Below, in pieces: positions 46,137-57,925 of a DNA stretch of 64,000 bases (its first letter is position 1; each line of letters opens with the position of its first letter). The DNA lies in contig JARYHS010009186.1 of assembly GCA_031002005.1 (NCBI GenBank), positions 188,258,437 through 188,322,436 on the forward strand, read 5' to 3'. A model generated the notes under the pieces. It was not told the origin of the DNA. It saw only the letters and a list, made by a program, of their open reading frames with translations, and made no database searches. The position numbers were made by a program, and so were the translations under genes. This DNA comes from Vandiemenella viatica. Its lineage: Eukaryota; Arthropoda; Insecta; Orthoptera; Morabidae.

Positions 46137-47433
46137 GGGCGTTTTCACACACACCGCCAAAACCGAATCCGGCGCCGGATGCAATCAAATGAGATCTTTT
46201 ACACGTAGTCCGGGCCGGCACTTGCGGTGAACTCGACAATCGGACTGGCCCGATCACTGGAGCCGGTGACGGAGAGGTGTTTATACGATCTAATTTCAGT
46301 CACAACAATTTTCATCGTAGTTTTGTAATAATACGTAACTACTCGCACGATTCTGTAATATTAATTGCATTGGTGGATATTAAACCGTTTTTGTGGTACA
46401 AAACAGCCGACTATTTCAAAGACAGAGTATTACAACTAAAGGCATGGAAAGAGATGTATACATTTTTGAAGGAAGATTTCGAAGTGGAAGAAAAATAAGA
46501 ACAACTGAAAGTCGATAAGTTATACTTTTATTAATAGTAATAATGATTTAGAATGGATAATACAATTTACTTTACTTTATTAATTTTCCACGGCAAAGTG
46601 CTCTTGATACTGACAAAGAGTCTTTGAGTTGATTCCACAAATAATAGCACAAAAAGATATACAATAAATAAAATCTATTTGTGATATTATTTGTGGTATC
46701 AATTCAAAGACACTTTTTCGGAACCGAGGGCGCGTTGCCGTTGAAAATCAAGAAAAGAAATTGTGTAAACTATTCTGTATTGTTATTGCTAATAATAAAT
46801 GTATAACCTATCAACTTTCACATTTTTTTCTTTAACTTCGAAGTCTTCTTTCAGAAATGTATACGTCTCTTTCCGCGCCTTCAGTTTATTTGTGCTTATT
46901 CCCAATCCGCAGGTTTCATGTAAGTCAGTAAAGGCTGCTCCTGTAGCAAGACATTTAAAAATCAAAAGATGAAATATAAAAAAATGGAAGTTTTTAGTGT
47001 CATGTTTATAGAGCCCAGTAATACCTATTGTATAATATTAAAATAAAATAAAAAAATCAGTTGATTTAGTAACTGAGTAAAATTATTCAATAAAATACAA
47101 ATATAGCAGAACATTGGCGTACTTTATTTATTTTACTATTTTTTTAATCCTCTTTTATATTTGAGTCAAGAGAGGATGTATCCAGTAGCGTGTGTTAATC
47201 AAGTACTTGCCGTATTTCTTTCTTAGGTATAATAATTTATTAAGGTAATGTTTGTTGAATGATGCACGCATCTTTCTTCCGCATAAGCTAAAAAACCTAC
47301 TGCACTCGGTGCAGCGCCGGCTCCTGTTTTGCCGGTATGTATGAAAATCCCCTCTGGCCGTTACCGGAATATGATCCGGCACCAGAATTTGCTCTGACAC
47401 CGGTTCCGGCTTTGCCGATATGTGGAAACACAT
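46137..47433. mobile_element. PIF/Harbinger-like DNA transposon, 1297 bp, non-autonomous
   Basis: The left end GGGCGTTTTCACACACACCG and the inverted right end (ATGTGTTTCCACATATCGGC) match through about 40 bp, both continuing into Cys/Gly-codon-like CCGG-rich sequence. TTA flanks both sides (46134-46136 and 47434-47436), the three-base TWA duplication typical of PIF/Harbinger. The frame 46277-46498 encodes PFLWYKTADYFKDR and then LKAWKEMYTFLKEDFE, which resembles the MADF/Myb-like DNA-binding partner protein of these elements. No DDE transposase is present. Confidence 0.65.
46435..46887. repeat. Large imperfect inverted repeat inside the Harbinger-like element
   Basis: The left arm (about 46435-46655) and right arm (about 46676-46887) are diverged reverse complements of roughly 210-220 bp with a spacer of about 20 bp. 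The minus strand of the right arm repeats the MADF-like coding block (KETYTFLKEDFEVKEK). The innermost part pairs CCACAAATAATAGCAC with GTGATATTATTTGTGG. Confidence 0.75.
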
Positions 47434-49225
47434 TTAGATATTTCCCTGATAAACAATGTCATATGCATTTACTTTCAATTTATGCGATAACCGAAGACGC
47501 GTGTACAGAAAAATCATAAGATGGTAAGGGCACTACATAAAAAACACACCTGTTTAGTTTGCTTTCCAAGAATATGATTAATTTCATGCTTAGATACAAC
47601 AGGTGGTATGATTAAAGGCTTCTAAAACTAAGTTTTTATTAATCGTTATTATCGTTTTACCACAGAAAGTTTTTATTCTCGATGCGTCGTTAGTTTCAGA
47701 TTTTTTTGCGTAGTTGTTAATTACATACTCAGTCTACTAGGATTTTTTCACATTTTTAGCAACTTTCTTCACATATGTTCTTGAAATGACGTCATAAGTA
47801 AAAAATATGCACACCAAGCTTCGCCTACACGACTTGGAATAATTCTTTAGCAATGTACTATGCAACAATTACTATTTCAGAAATAATTAAAAATAGGCAT
47901 CTGTAACGAATCTCTTTCCTAACATGCACATCACAAGTGCGAACTACGACAGAACTTTAAATAACTGTGGTGTTAAATAATTCAATGAATTAGATATAGT
48001 AAAAAAAGTTTTCTTATACATCATATGAATCTGGAAGCGGGTATTTTTAAGAGATTATTAATATACTTTTATGGCTCTGCTGTCCATTCAATAAACCACG
48101 AACATTATTATTTTTTGTTTGTTTTGAGTAAACAAATGTTGAAGTACGGGTGTATTCCCTGTAAATATGTGCAGGGACATCCATGAGAGTCTTCCTTGTT
48201 TGGAGAAATGGCAGTAGTTAAAAGTCGGAATACTTGTGAATTTTGTTTACATCTCAAGCCGAAAATAGGGTTGAAAGGTGAATGGCAATGTTATATTTCT
48301 GCCTCATTACCAAATAGGAGTTCCCCAAACGCTTCCACACGTTGATAAAAGTGTTTACAATACCAACGAGAGTACATTTTAAGGACTTCATTTTCAGATA
48401 TAATAAGAATAACTGAGTATTTCCCACACGGTGAACTGAATGTGATGAACGCTTGAGATATTCGTCCTGTAGCTAACTTTTTCCGGGCAATACCATTCCA
48501 GGAAACCTTTTACAGTAATAATTTTTTGCAGTTAACCTTATATCTGATAAATGAATAAATATTTTTTGAAGTTTTTCTTTAGGTGAATTACGATACTTTT
48601 ATGAATAGTGAATGTTGTTTTTATCGACAGTATATCGACATATGGATTTCTGATCATTATGTTAATGGGGATCTTTTTGGATGATTCATTGTCTAATAAT
48701 GGTATTACCTGTACTTCACTATTTTCAGCGTTTCTGCTCTTCCGTAATTTAATAATTGTTAATGGCAGTTGTCTCTTTTTCTTTTTTTTATCGTGAGAAA
48801 TGTCAAAACATTGTTTTTTTCCCTCTCATTTCTTATATTTTGATCACTTACCTCGTTAAATTTTTGTGAAAAAGCATTAGAGTTACCAGAAAAATGTTTC
48901 ATGATTGATAATAACTAAGAATGCAGTTTGAATCAATAGTTGGTTAATACCCTTCAAGATAGACATCAATTATTTTATTGAAGAGAATCATAACTTAAAA
49001 ACAATTGTTTACGTGCATGTGAGAAATATTTCTAGGGCTTCAGCTAACATTGAAAGATTTTGACGTTGTTAAAGAGCTGCTCATCACTCGTAAAAAACCA
49101 TCGTCGTTAAAGTATTTAATTGTTTTGCTGTCGTTATTATTTTACTCATGAGATTACTTTAAAAACGTTAAGATAATGCCAATTGTAGATAGTTTGTAAT
49201 GTATGTTATTTGATCCGACTGACAG

Positions 49226-49648
49226 GTAGCTTCTCGATTCGATAACGAAGAGATTGTTGGCCTGCCTGACAACAACGCGACGGCCCTGGAAGACCCCTTG
49301 CCTGGAACCCTCGTCACGGTCACTGGGTGGGGCAGTGGCGAACCTGACGGGAACCTATCCACCACTCTGCAAGTCGTCAATACCACCATAATAGATCGCG
49401 ACGAGTGCAGATCACTCTTCCTTGACAATGGCATGAACAACGTGACTGAGCGCATGATATGCGCCGGCACCGCAAGCACGAGCGATGCAGGAATCGTCTG
49501 CACTGGCGACTACGGAGGTCCCTTGGTCGACAACCGCACCCTACTGGGTATCGCTTCTTGGAGTGCTGCAGACTGCCAAAACTATCCAAGCGTCTTCACC
49601 AGCATCGTCTATTTCCGCGACTGGATCGCTAACGCCTTGATATATTAG
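49226..49648 (+). CDS. Trypsin-fold serine protease homolog, exon 2 (gene 1); catalytic Ser is Tyr
   Basis: This exon encodes residues 123-262 and the stop codon. TVTGWG (Gly156-Trp157), the Cys183/Cys201 pair (DEC...MICAG) and the Cys214/Cys239 pair are all in place, and the chain ends with the usual DWIANAL helix. The motif that should read GDSGGP is GDYGGP: codon 218 at 49511-49513 is TAC, so the nucleophile is Tyr. Ile212 is at the primary pocket position where trypsin has Asp189, and SWS replaces the SWG pocket wall. The reading frame is otherwise intact and conserved, which favours a non-catalytic serine protease homolog over random decay. Such proteins in insects act as binders, decoys or cofactors; the role here is not shown. 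Confidence 0.9.
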   Translation, partial: VASRFDNEEIVGLPDNNATALEDPLPGTLVTVTGWGSGEPDGNLSTTLQVVNTTIIDRDECRSLFLDNGMNNVTERMICAGTASTSDAGIVCTGDYGGPLVDNRTLLGIASWSAADCQNYPSVFTSIVYFRDWIANALIY

Positions 49649-49688
49649 CCCTAAATAAATGACACTGTGTACCCCTATTAACCATATA

Positions 49689-49694
49689 AATAAA
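49689..49694 (+). terminator. Polyadenylation signal of gene 1
   Basis: AATAAA lies 41 bases after the stop codon. A second copy at 49654-49659 is only six bases after it. Either could be used. Confidence 0.6.
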
Positions 49695-52145
49695 TTATCT
49701 GTAAATACGCTGAAAATATTTATTTAATCTTGAATCTTCACCAAAATGTAGTGGAGAACGTATAACATTCGTATATTTCTTCATCCATGGAAAGTCTTTA
49801 ATCCAGAGTCAATTCTTAACATGCGAGTACCATTACCGACAACTAAGTACCACAAAAGACACCATATACCTCATTCGATGGTTTATATGCTCTATAACTC
49901 TTACCAACTTTTATAAATCATTCATAATACTTCTTTGAATACTCAAATTTGTGAAACCAGATACATTTATTCATTCTATAAGACTGTAATTCACTGATCC
50001 GTAACTAAAATATTCTAGAAGTGAAACGTCGTACTTACCAATCGGTATTTAACGTATCGTTAAAAGTAAGGAAAATCGAACAAATGATAAAAATAAGGAA
50101 AGTTTTTAACGGCAATTTTCCTTCTTTTTCCGCATAGGATCGCTGTCGCAGCCAACAACGGATCAGTTATCAATTCATAGTAACAAAAGTTTATAAACTG
50201 AATAGATGACAAATGTTTCAAGCAAAAAATATGGCGTTGCATGAAACAGGAAAAAAGAGGAATACTACATTTGAGTCATCTCCCAATTTGAATTTTACAC
50301 CATCTCAATTGTGTTACTTTTTATTTTAAATAACGATAAAGTAATGCTGCATGCAGCACTCCAAACTTTGTAGCTAGTAAAAATAAATAAATAAATCTGC
50401 GCACTAACTTATTTCATTTTTGATTCTAATTTGACATAAACATCTTCGTTTAATGAATTAGTTGTTATAAGAGGGTAAATTCAGTTTATACCTTAACTTA
50501 CAGGCAGCTGAGTTTTTGCATTCTTACAAATCAATTTCCTTCACAACGACTATCCGTCTGTTTATGCTATCTTTTCATCGTTCCTGTGTGTGCGTCGAGG
50601 AATCAAGTGGTTCTGGTAATTTTTAAATACCGTCCACAACTTTGTTAAGCCACCCAGAATCCAACTTGCGTCTAGGTGCAAGACACAAGAGGTACAGCAA
50701 TGTGCATATCCAGAATTTCATTGACATCACACGATAAAACATCTTAACACCAGATTCTCAAAGTTTCATAACTGAAGCTTTCGCCCCAGTGAACTGATCT
50801 CTTGTCCAAACACCATTGTTCAGAGAAAGATTCCGTACACATTGTAATTCAGGTACTCCCTTTTTCCTGTAAGCTGAATTACAGTTCGTAGAGTATCTAA
50901 AGAGTCATTTATGTTAGACAATTGGCAGCTGTATTTAATAGTGACGTCAGGTGATGTAAGTTTGCTGAAATTCAATTTAAAAAAAAGGAACAGAAAGGAT
51001 TTCCAAACTACAGATAGGAGCCAAGTAAATATTAATAATATTTAATAAACTCTTGGTACTTAACACTATCCTTTCCTTTCCCACAGGCTCACCGACCGAT
51101 AGTAACAAAAATCTTGATTTACAAGATCTTCTGCACACAATGTTTATCATACCACATTGAAAAATTTTAAATTCTGTCATTTACTGTCTCAACTGTTAAG
51201 TTCAAAATATTATCTGCCGGTTACGTAAACACTTCAAAGAAATTCCCTATAAATATGTACAATGTATAATGTATCTGTATTAAGTCTTCTTGAATAGCTG
51301 CATATGTGTTACGCAATACTCCCACTCATATTCGCCAATTTAATCTAGTTTCCAGTAGCGATGTTTCAAAAAATATTATGAAACTGACCACCTCTCTCTT
51401 CTGAATAGACCAATGGTTCTTCCTTGAGCGATAACTGAAATTTGTTTATCTTTTATATTAAATGTCACACAATTTAACAATATTAACTTTTTTCGCCCGC
51501 GAACCTGTTTTTCTGGAATGATAACGAGCAATTTAAACCTGAAATAAGGCTCTTCTGAATCGCATCTAAATAATTATCTATCTAAGTGGCTCTCACATCA
51601 TACCAAGTCGCCCCTAGAGAGACAGAAGCTAATACAGGGCATTAGACAATACTCTGAGCCCTCAAGAACTCTGAAAGGCTTAACGAAGCAAGAAATCAAC
51701 ACTTGGTCACACATCATTTTTATGTGTGCCACTATCTTTCGGTGGTTACACTTACTCCCCGACAAGCGACGAACCAACTCAGAAATTCGATATTCACTTC
51801 CAGTAAAGACTTCAGTCCACTCCTTCTCAATACATTTGAAGCGACTATACACTCTCTCTTACTACTATATGACGAAAAGATACCATTTGAGCCGTTGACC
51901 CTAATTTATACGTTTTCTGAAATTTCTCTGATGCGGTGCGATTTGGCTGATGTATCTGTAGGATGCGATTCTTCCACTATAGCTCTCTCGTGCAGTAATT
52001 TCCTTAACGATATATCCAAACATTGTGCCACTAGATAAAGATACCAAAATTTCTCAAATAAAGCCTTAAAATATGCACAAGTAAACTAAATCCTTTTTGA
52101 GTACCCGACTTTTTAAACAACTGAGCTCCCTTCATTATTATTATT
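49695..52145. other. AT-rich non-coding stretch downstream of gene 1
   Basis: No gene or repeat was identified. A moderately GC-richer patch at 51600-52040 is open on both strands (84 and 111 codons) without any recognised family. Confidence 0.4.
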
Positions 52146-52149
52146 ATTA

Positions 52150-52345
52150 CTCCACGATTCAATAAAAGTGTGTGGCGGAGGGTGCAATGCACCTTTCCGA
52201 AAGGGTAATGGTTTGGAAGGGATATACGGGATATGGCAGGTGGCGCCCATGGGCTATTGTGAGGAACCATCCCAGCATTCGCCTCGAGTGATCCGGGAAA
52301 ACCATGGAAAACCCAAATCAGCATGGCCGGAGTGTTTTATGGAAG
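52150..52345 (-). repeat. SINE family B remnant, minus strand, with unrelated 3' sequence
   Basis: GAACCATCCCAGCATTCGCC, then GGAAAACCCAAATCAGCATG and GCCGGA at 52261-52331 is the reverse complement of the family B body. The adjoining GTGTGGCGGAGGGTGC segment is not part of that family and is unidentified. Confidence 0.5.
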
Positions 52346-52349
52346 TTTT

Positions 52350-54058
52350 TAAGTTTACTCGCACGGTAAATCCTTTCTATTCCATTCCCTAATCGCTTTA
52401 TGGAACAGTATTCCCATAAACATTGAACAGGAGGCAGTGATTTCGCAAATACTCTTATAGCACACAGGCAATAGCCCATTTTTATTCGACTGTGATAAAT
52501 GTGTAGCTAGAGAAGTAATCCGCCTAATCATCAGCAACACTGAAACTGTTGCAAGTTCCTTTGCTACAAGTGTCGATGCGAACTTGCACTGGTACGTTAA
52601 TTTCGAATATATATGCACCAAAAAAAAAAATTGCCGATACAGCAAACTGTGGAAGTAATTAATGTTAAGTGGAAGGAGATTAAACAGAGCAGCATTCTAA
52701 TTGAAAGACTACTAATTATCGCTTTTTGGGAACCAAATTCTTAAGAACATAAACAAATATAACACTAGCCATAAATTAAAAAAGTAATTTTTTTTTAACG
52801 ACGTCTAAACGAAAACATTCAACACCGCAGAATTGTTACAATGGGAAACATCCCTTTCTTTCTATTGCTATCATCTTCGATATATAGGAAGCGGAAATAT
52901 TTTCAAACTAAGCGGGTTACAATTTAAGTATCTTTTAAAAACGTTGTCTACAGGATGGAATACCACACATGTCTTTTAGACAGATCGTTACTTGTAGAGG
53001 TTGCTATTGGATATCCTGCCTGGTTGGTGTAAATGGAGCAGCTGTCTGCTGCCGGCAACGCATTGCCCATTAGCGGCCATCAACGTTGCTGCTGGAGAAG
53101 ACCCTTCCATCGGCAGCGGTGTAACGAGTTCCCGTGCCCTTGGGTCACTTGATCAGCTGAACGAGGCCAGATTGACTTGCAATTACCTTCTGCATATGCC
53201 CATTGCATTCCGTTCATCGCATATTCGAGTAGTCAAAAAATGATACTCATTTGAAACGTGAAGTAAATTCTCGAAACGAGAAGCGATCTTGAAAGAAAAC
53301 CAAGTAAATGTAATTTTTTACATTTTTATCTAATTATATGCAAATTTTTATTCTTCCATTAGTGATGCTACACCACCGTGATTTTGTTACCATGTTATGC
53401 AGGTGAGAACTTGTTATGGAGTTTCCAGTTCGAGTGTTCCACACTGACTTCATAAAATGGAAATTAGGAATGTGATGAGTAAGAATCTCAAGTTTTGCGG
53501 GATTACAGGCAAACAAAACATCAGAATTTATTGATTCGTCTGGCGTATACACCTCTGGGTACATTTATCTTTACTATAAACATGTTAAAATTAATGCCAA
53601 GCAAGGCCCAGGTTTACAATAAGCCGTTAACAAAACATATAATCACTGCCCTTAACATTACTCAGCTCAAATTGATAACATTGAAATTCATCAAATAATT
53701 AGTCAAATATGCATTATAAAACGTGTTCATAAACATTAAAAATTATATTGGATGTCATCGGAATGGGAACAATTACCATTCGAAATTAATAAACAAAATT
53801 AGAAGTGCAAGGTGCCTTCAGGAACAGTCTGTGACAAATTTCCGCCTAGCTCAGTTTAGACAATATGCAAAGAGCAGAAAACTCTTGACTCCAGGACGCT
53901 TATGGGTTTATAAACAGTCTCATGAAACTATTACACTCCTTTGATGACAGAAATATCCTGCTCTACTTTGTATGGTATGCAAAATTAGCTGTCTTGTATG
54001 TACATTGTATTTTATATCTTTTGCAACTTGATCAATGCTTGCCTACATTTTATTTTAG
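52350..54058. other. Mostly AT-rich non-coding stretch
   Basis: A GC-richer patch at 53010-53220 has an 80-codon frame (53001-53243) with no recognised likeness. Nothing else was seen. Confidence 0.4.
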
Positions 54059-54263
54059 GAAAAACCACAGTGAATTTATATCCGCGAAGAGCAAACATTT
54101 GTTTTCTCGGGTGAAAATTGAAAGCAGTGTTCTTCAAGAAGAAACTGCAAATTTTGTACAGGCTAAAAGAAAGGTATTTTATCTGAACGACACAACTGAA
54201 AGAGCTGCAAACTTAATTCATGAATTTCATGGTTTAATTACAGCGGATGAAGAACGGAAATAA
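54059..54263 (+). CDS. Unidentified coding-like exon, possibly from a transposon
   Basis: After an acceptor-like TTTATTTTAG at 54058, the frame stays open for 68 codons and has normal protein composition, unlike the surrounding Phe/Leu/Lys-rich noise. It reads HSEFISAKSKHLFSRVKIE, then LNDTTERAANLIHEFHGLI, then TADEERK and stop. It is polar and probably helical, with no membrane segment. The same frame extends upstream to 53922, but that part is low-complexity. I do not recognise the family. A last exon of an unknown gene or a remnant transposon ORF are both possible. Confidence 0.3.
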
Positions 54264-57066
54264 TTTTCATGCAAAAACACCGAAAATTGTACCCGCACCG
54301 TAAAAAAGAGATTCTAAATAGAAAATACCCCTCATAATTTTAAAACTTTTGTCTTACTAAAAAAAATTTTTTTTATTTGTTGTCTGGAGTTCATAGTTAA
54401 CATAGAATTATACGAAATTTTAGTGATTTATTCACATATCAATCGATAGTCAAAATAAGAATTTTTCGTAAACTTTCGGGTCAACTCGGCACGGGTTAAC
54501 GTCATCGTATAAGGATAAAATTCCTTATGTAAGTAAACTACAGTAATTTAAGAAGAATTAGATGGTATGTTTTTAAATTTTCGCAAAATTTTTTATTTGA
54601 TCTTATAAGGGACACCCTAATATATATATCAAATCTTAACGCACATCACATTATAGCAGCAAAGTTGACCGAAGAAATGGAAAAGAGGAATAGCTAGAGA
54701 ATAGGAAGGGTGTGTAAGAGTAGTAATTTGTGTTACGTGGTTTTACACCAATTATACAGCAGATTAGGCTTGAGCTTCAACTTCTCTTGCTGCACATGCA
54801 GTGAATGTTTCCAGTCAAGTGATAATGCTATGCGGTATCTTAGAAGAAGAACAAATTGATACTTGATATTAAGTGGATGAATTACTGCTTCAAAAGTTTT
54901 AACTTATACAGGGATGTATCGTCCGATTAGTAAAATCAAAATTATGGAATCTTTATTTGAGAAATAAGTAATCTATTAAGTCATTTCTGCCTAGATGTAT
55001 AGTGTTAGTTGCACCTGGATGTCAAACACTTTCTCCGCCTAAGAAATACGTTCCTCAACCCAACTCACGATTCAAGATCAAATCCTATTTGTGCGATTAC
55101 ACTTAAAAAAACAGTAGAACATAAAAATCAGTCAACTAACCTCATCTGTTGCTAACCATACGAGAGCCTTTACTGTCTGACGGAATTCTGTTTTGTATTT
55201 TGCAGACATAGGAACTTAGAATTAAGGACAAATTGCAAACATTCTGCTATTTGCTGACAATTCAGTGCGTTAAAGAACTAAAATACATCTCCAGATCTAA
55301 CGATGGTGCTGAAAATACAGGCACAACAGCATTCAAGAACCCTAATTAATGGATTTTATATCATTTGGAATAATTAATCTCGGCATTTGAAGATCACATT
55401 GAGAACAGAGAAATCACTTTTATCGGTATTCCACTCTTATTAGCAGATGTAATGATAATGTTAAAAAGCTGGCACATGTAAGAGTTGATTGTTTCGTTCG
55501 AGCAAAAATATTACAATACTGGATTTCTAATCACAACAGAATTAAAATATGGAATCTCCCATCTGTAAATAACGATTTAGACAACTACTCAAACTGTATG
55601 ATCATGAATAGTACCGAAACTAATTTTTCACAATAAAAGGTGGTAACAGACCTATAAATTCGCTCTACTGTAGATCATGTGAAACTTAGCTGTCTGTTAA
55701 TATATTCCGATTGCAATAGAAATATGATATGAATTTAGAATAACCGAAACAAAGACCAACGTATTTTGTCAACGAGCTTCAGGTTTCTGTTTTGAAGATT
55801 TCGATTTAACCTCGCGTTTCGGATTTCCTCTGTTCTCAGACCATGTTTTGGCCGACTTTCTTAAAACAGTTTGTGGCCAACTTTCTTTCCCTACCTGATA
55901 ACTATCTAGCATTTGATGAACTTGAACCGTTGTCGCAGCGAAAATCAAAACATCTGTGAATAACACCTTTATAATTTTCTACTCGGCACAAAAAGATCCA
56001 TATATACTGAAACTAGTGATAGTAGTTTTTTAATCATTTCCAACCAATACTATTACCTTGACAGAAATTTCCTGCGATTATTAAATCTCTAAGTCAAAGG
56101 AATCATTATCTTCAAAGATATTGCTTCACATCAATTTTTCACGAAAAGCCTTATACTTTTAGAACAGATTTTTGTGTGTGCTAGTTACATCACAAAAAGC
56201 ATAATGACCTTTTCCGTTAACTAGATGTTTCTGCACCTAATCGATGAACGAACCTCAAGTTAACTAAAAGAAATTTCATACGTTTTAAATAATATTTTAA
56301 ATATGTGGCAAGCTTAGCGAATTTGATCTCATATACAACAAAAGGTGCGTGAAATTGACAGTAACAAGGAATTTTGAAGTGATATAAAATTTGTTAAACT
56401 GAAAAGGAATTCAACATTAAATTAACAATAGTAGAACTAAATTTAGTGTCGTAGCCCAACTTACTGGAATGAATGATTAACATATGTGAAGTAAACTGTG
56501 AATCTTTCGAGGTTCGAATCATAGGTTATACTGTAGGTCCAATCGCAACAGTGGTGGAATGCTCTGAAGCTACAAACTGTTAATTGAATTTCAACTGTAC
56601 GAATATACTTAATTCTTTATTTCTAATTATTCCATGTAAATTTTATGGATTAATAGCTCTTAATTAGTAATTGAATAAGTTGGCTGTTAGTTTGGTAGTA
56701 AAAATTATCTTCAATGGATCGTTATCTAAATAATTTCTCTAACAGAGTACATAAGTTTAAGCAGCTGTGACCGGTGCTTTTGTTAAGCTTAACTCTACAG
56801 AATACGATCACACCATCTGTGTAATACGTACTTACAAATGAACAGATGATTGCTCGAGGACGCATATGAAGGCGTCTACAAGAGACGGACGCCACTATCT
56901 ATTGAATTCAGGGTAATTCTTGTTATTTGTAATCTTACAAGTCAGACAAATATAAATAGATAATACCATTAACCCAAAATATTTGGAAACAAATCGGAGA
57001 TAATGATAGGCTGTGTTAAGTAAGATTGATGAGCAGGTGATTACATGTATTTTTAATGATGATGTG
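54264..57066. other. AT-rich non-coding stretch
   Basis: Nothing recognised. Confidence 0.45.
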
Positions 57067-57422
57067 TTATTTATAATATACACAATTTTCAACCGTGGGA
57101 TAAGACGGTACTGGTATCGACGATCTAGTCGCGAAAATACCGCAGACGGTGGCTCCGTAGAAGATGATACCGAGCTGAGCAGAGGACCACTAGAGTCGCT
57201 GCTGCAGACGACTCCTCCGTTGGTGGTGCCAGTGTTGCCAGCAAAGATAATACGAGCGGTCACTGTGTTGTTAACGTACAGCAAGTTACACTCGTCATGG
57301 TCAATGGTGGGATTGTTGATATGCTGCAAGTTGACGGGAATGGCGCCATCGGTTTCAATGAATCGCCAGCAGGTTACAATGAAGACAATACCTGACGGAA
57401 GGTTACGAACAGATGGAAGACA
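57067..57422 (-). pseudogene. Trypsin-family pseudogene, 3' exon only
   Basis: On the minus strand the sequence reads LPSGIVFIVTCWRFIETDG, then NLQHINNPTIDHDECN, IIFAGNTGTTNGGVVC and SSDSSGPLL. This aligns with exon 2 of gene 1 from its Leu-Pro-Gly onward. TGWG has become TCWR, the conserved Cys before AG is Phe, and GDSGGP is SDSSGP, although the Ser195 codon survives. After GPLL the frame shifts by one deleted base and continues GIIFYGATVCGIF to a stop at 57067. The first about 22 residues of the exon and all of exon 1 are absent. It is a dead paralog in opposite orientation to genes 1 and 2. Confidence 0.85.
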
Positions 57423-57520
57423 GAATAACAGACTGAAAAACACTAGTTGGATAAAAAAAGAATCTATTTGGCTTCATGCTACTTTGAAGTCATTAATCAC
57501 TTACCGAATGTTTGGGTGGT

Positions 57521-57723
57521 GAGTGGTAACGTACTGGCCTCGGATGGTGGCGGGTACAAATCCCCATCCGGCCATCAAGATTTCGATTTCCCATAGTTTC
57601 CCCAAACCACTTCAGACGAATGCCGGAATAGTTTCTTCAAAATGCTACGGCCAGATTCCTTTCCATTCCTTTCACCAAGTCCTTTCCCGCCTCTAATGAC
57701 ATCGACGGGGCGTAAAGATATAA
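57521..57723 (+). repeat. tRNA-derived SINE (family B)
   Basis: The head GAGTGGTAACGTACTGGCCT is followed by a B-box-like GGTACAAATCCCC and the body CCGGCCATCAAGATTTCGAT. ACGAATGCCGGAATAGTTTC follows, then the conserved end CTCTAATGACATCGACGGGG CGTAAAG. Confidence 0.75.
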
Positions 57724-57794
57724 ACTAAAAAATAGTCATTAGAAACAGGAGAGGAATCGAAAAAGTGAACTTGAAAGAATTTGTAATGGAGTTT

Positions 57795-57925
57795 TAAGGA
57801 ACTATCTTGGATTCCACCTGGAAATTTTTAGAGAAACATCGGAAAACCGAAATCAGGATGGCCGGAAAGGAATTTGAATACCCATACTCCTGAATTCCAG
57901 GCCCCAGCTTTCCCACTCACTCGCC
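57795..57925 (-). repeat. SINE family B, truncated, inverted to the previous copy
   Basis: The reverse complement reads GGGTATTCAAATTCC as a decayed B box, then CCGGCCATCCTGATTTCGGT and CCAGGTGGAATCCAAGATAG. It lacks the family 3' end. It forms an inverted pair with the copy at 57521, about 70 bp away. Confidence 0.65.

Larger units (their letters stand above)
45685..49225 (+). other. Intron 1 of gene 1 (3541 bp)
   Basis: The intron runs from GTTGGCTTGACTAA to TTGATCCGACTGACAG, keeps phase 0, and joins IAILQ to VASRF, as in the trypsin fold. It contains a SINE and a Harbinger-like element. The rest (47434-49225) is AT-rich and featureless. Confidence 0.85.

Noticed and set aside
57013..57522. 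169-codon plus-strand frame
   Set aside because: It is the antisense of the protease pseudogene, which is recognisable only on the minus strand.
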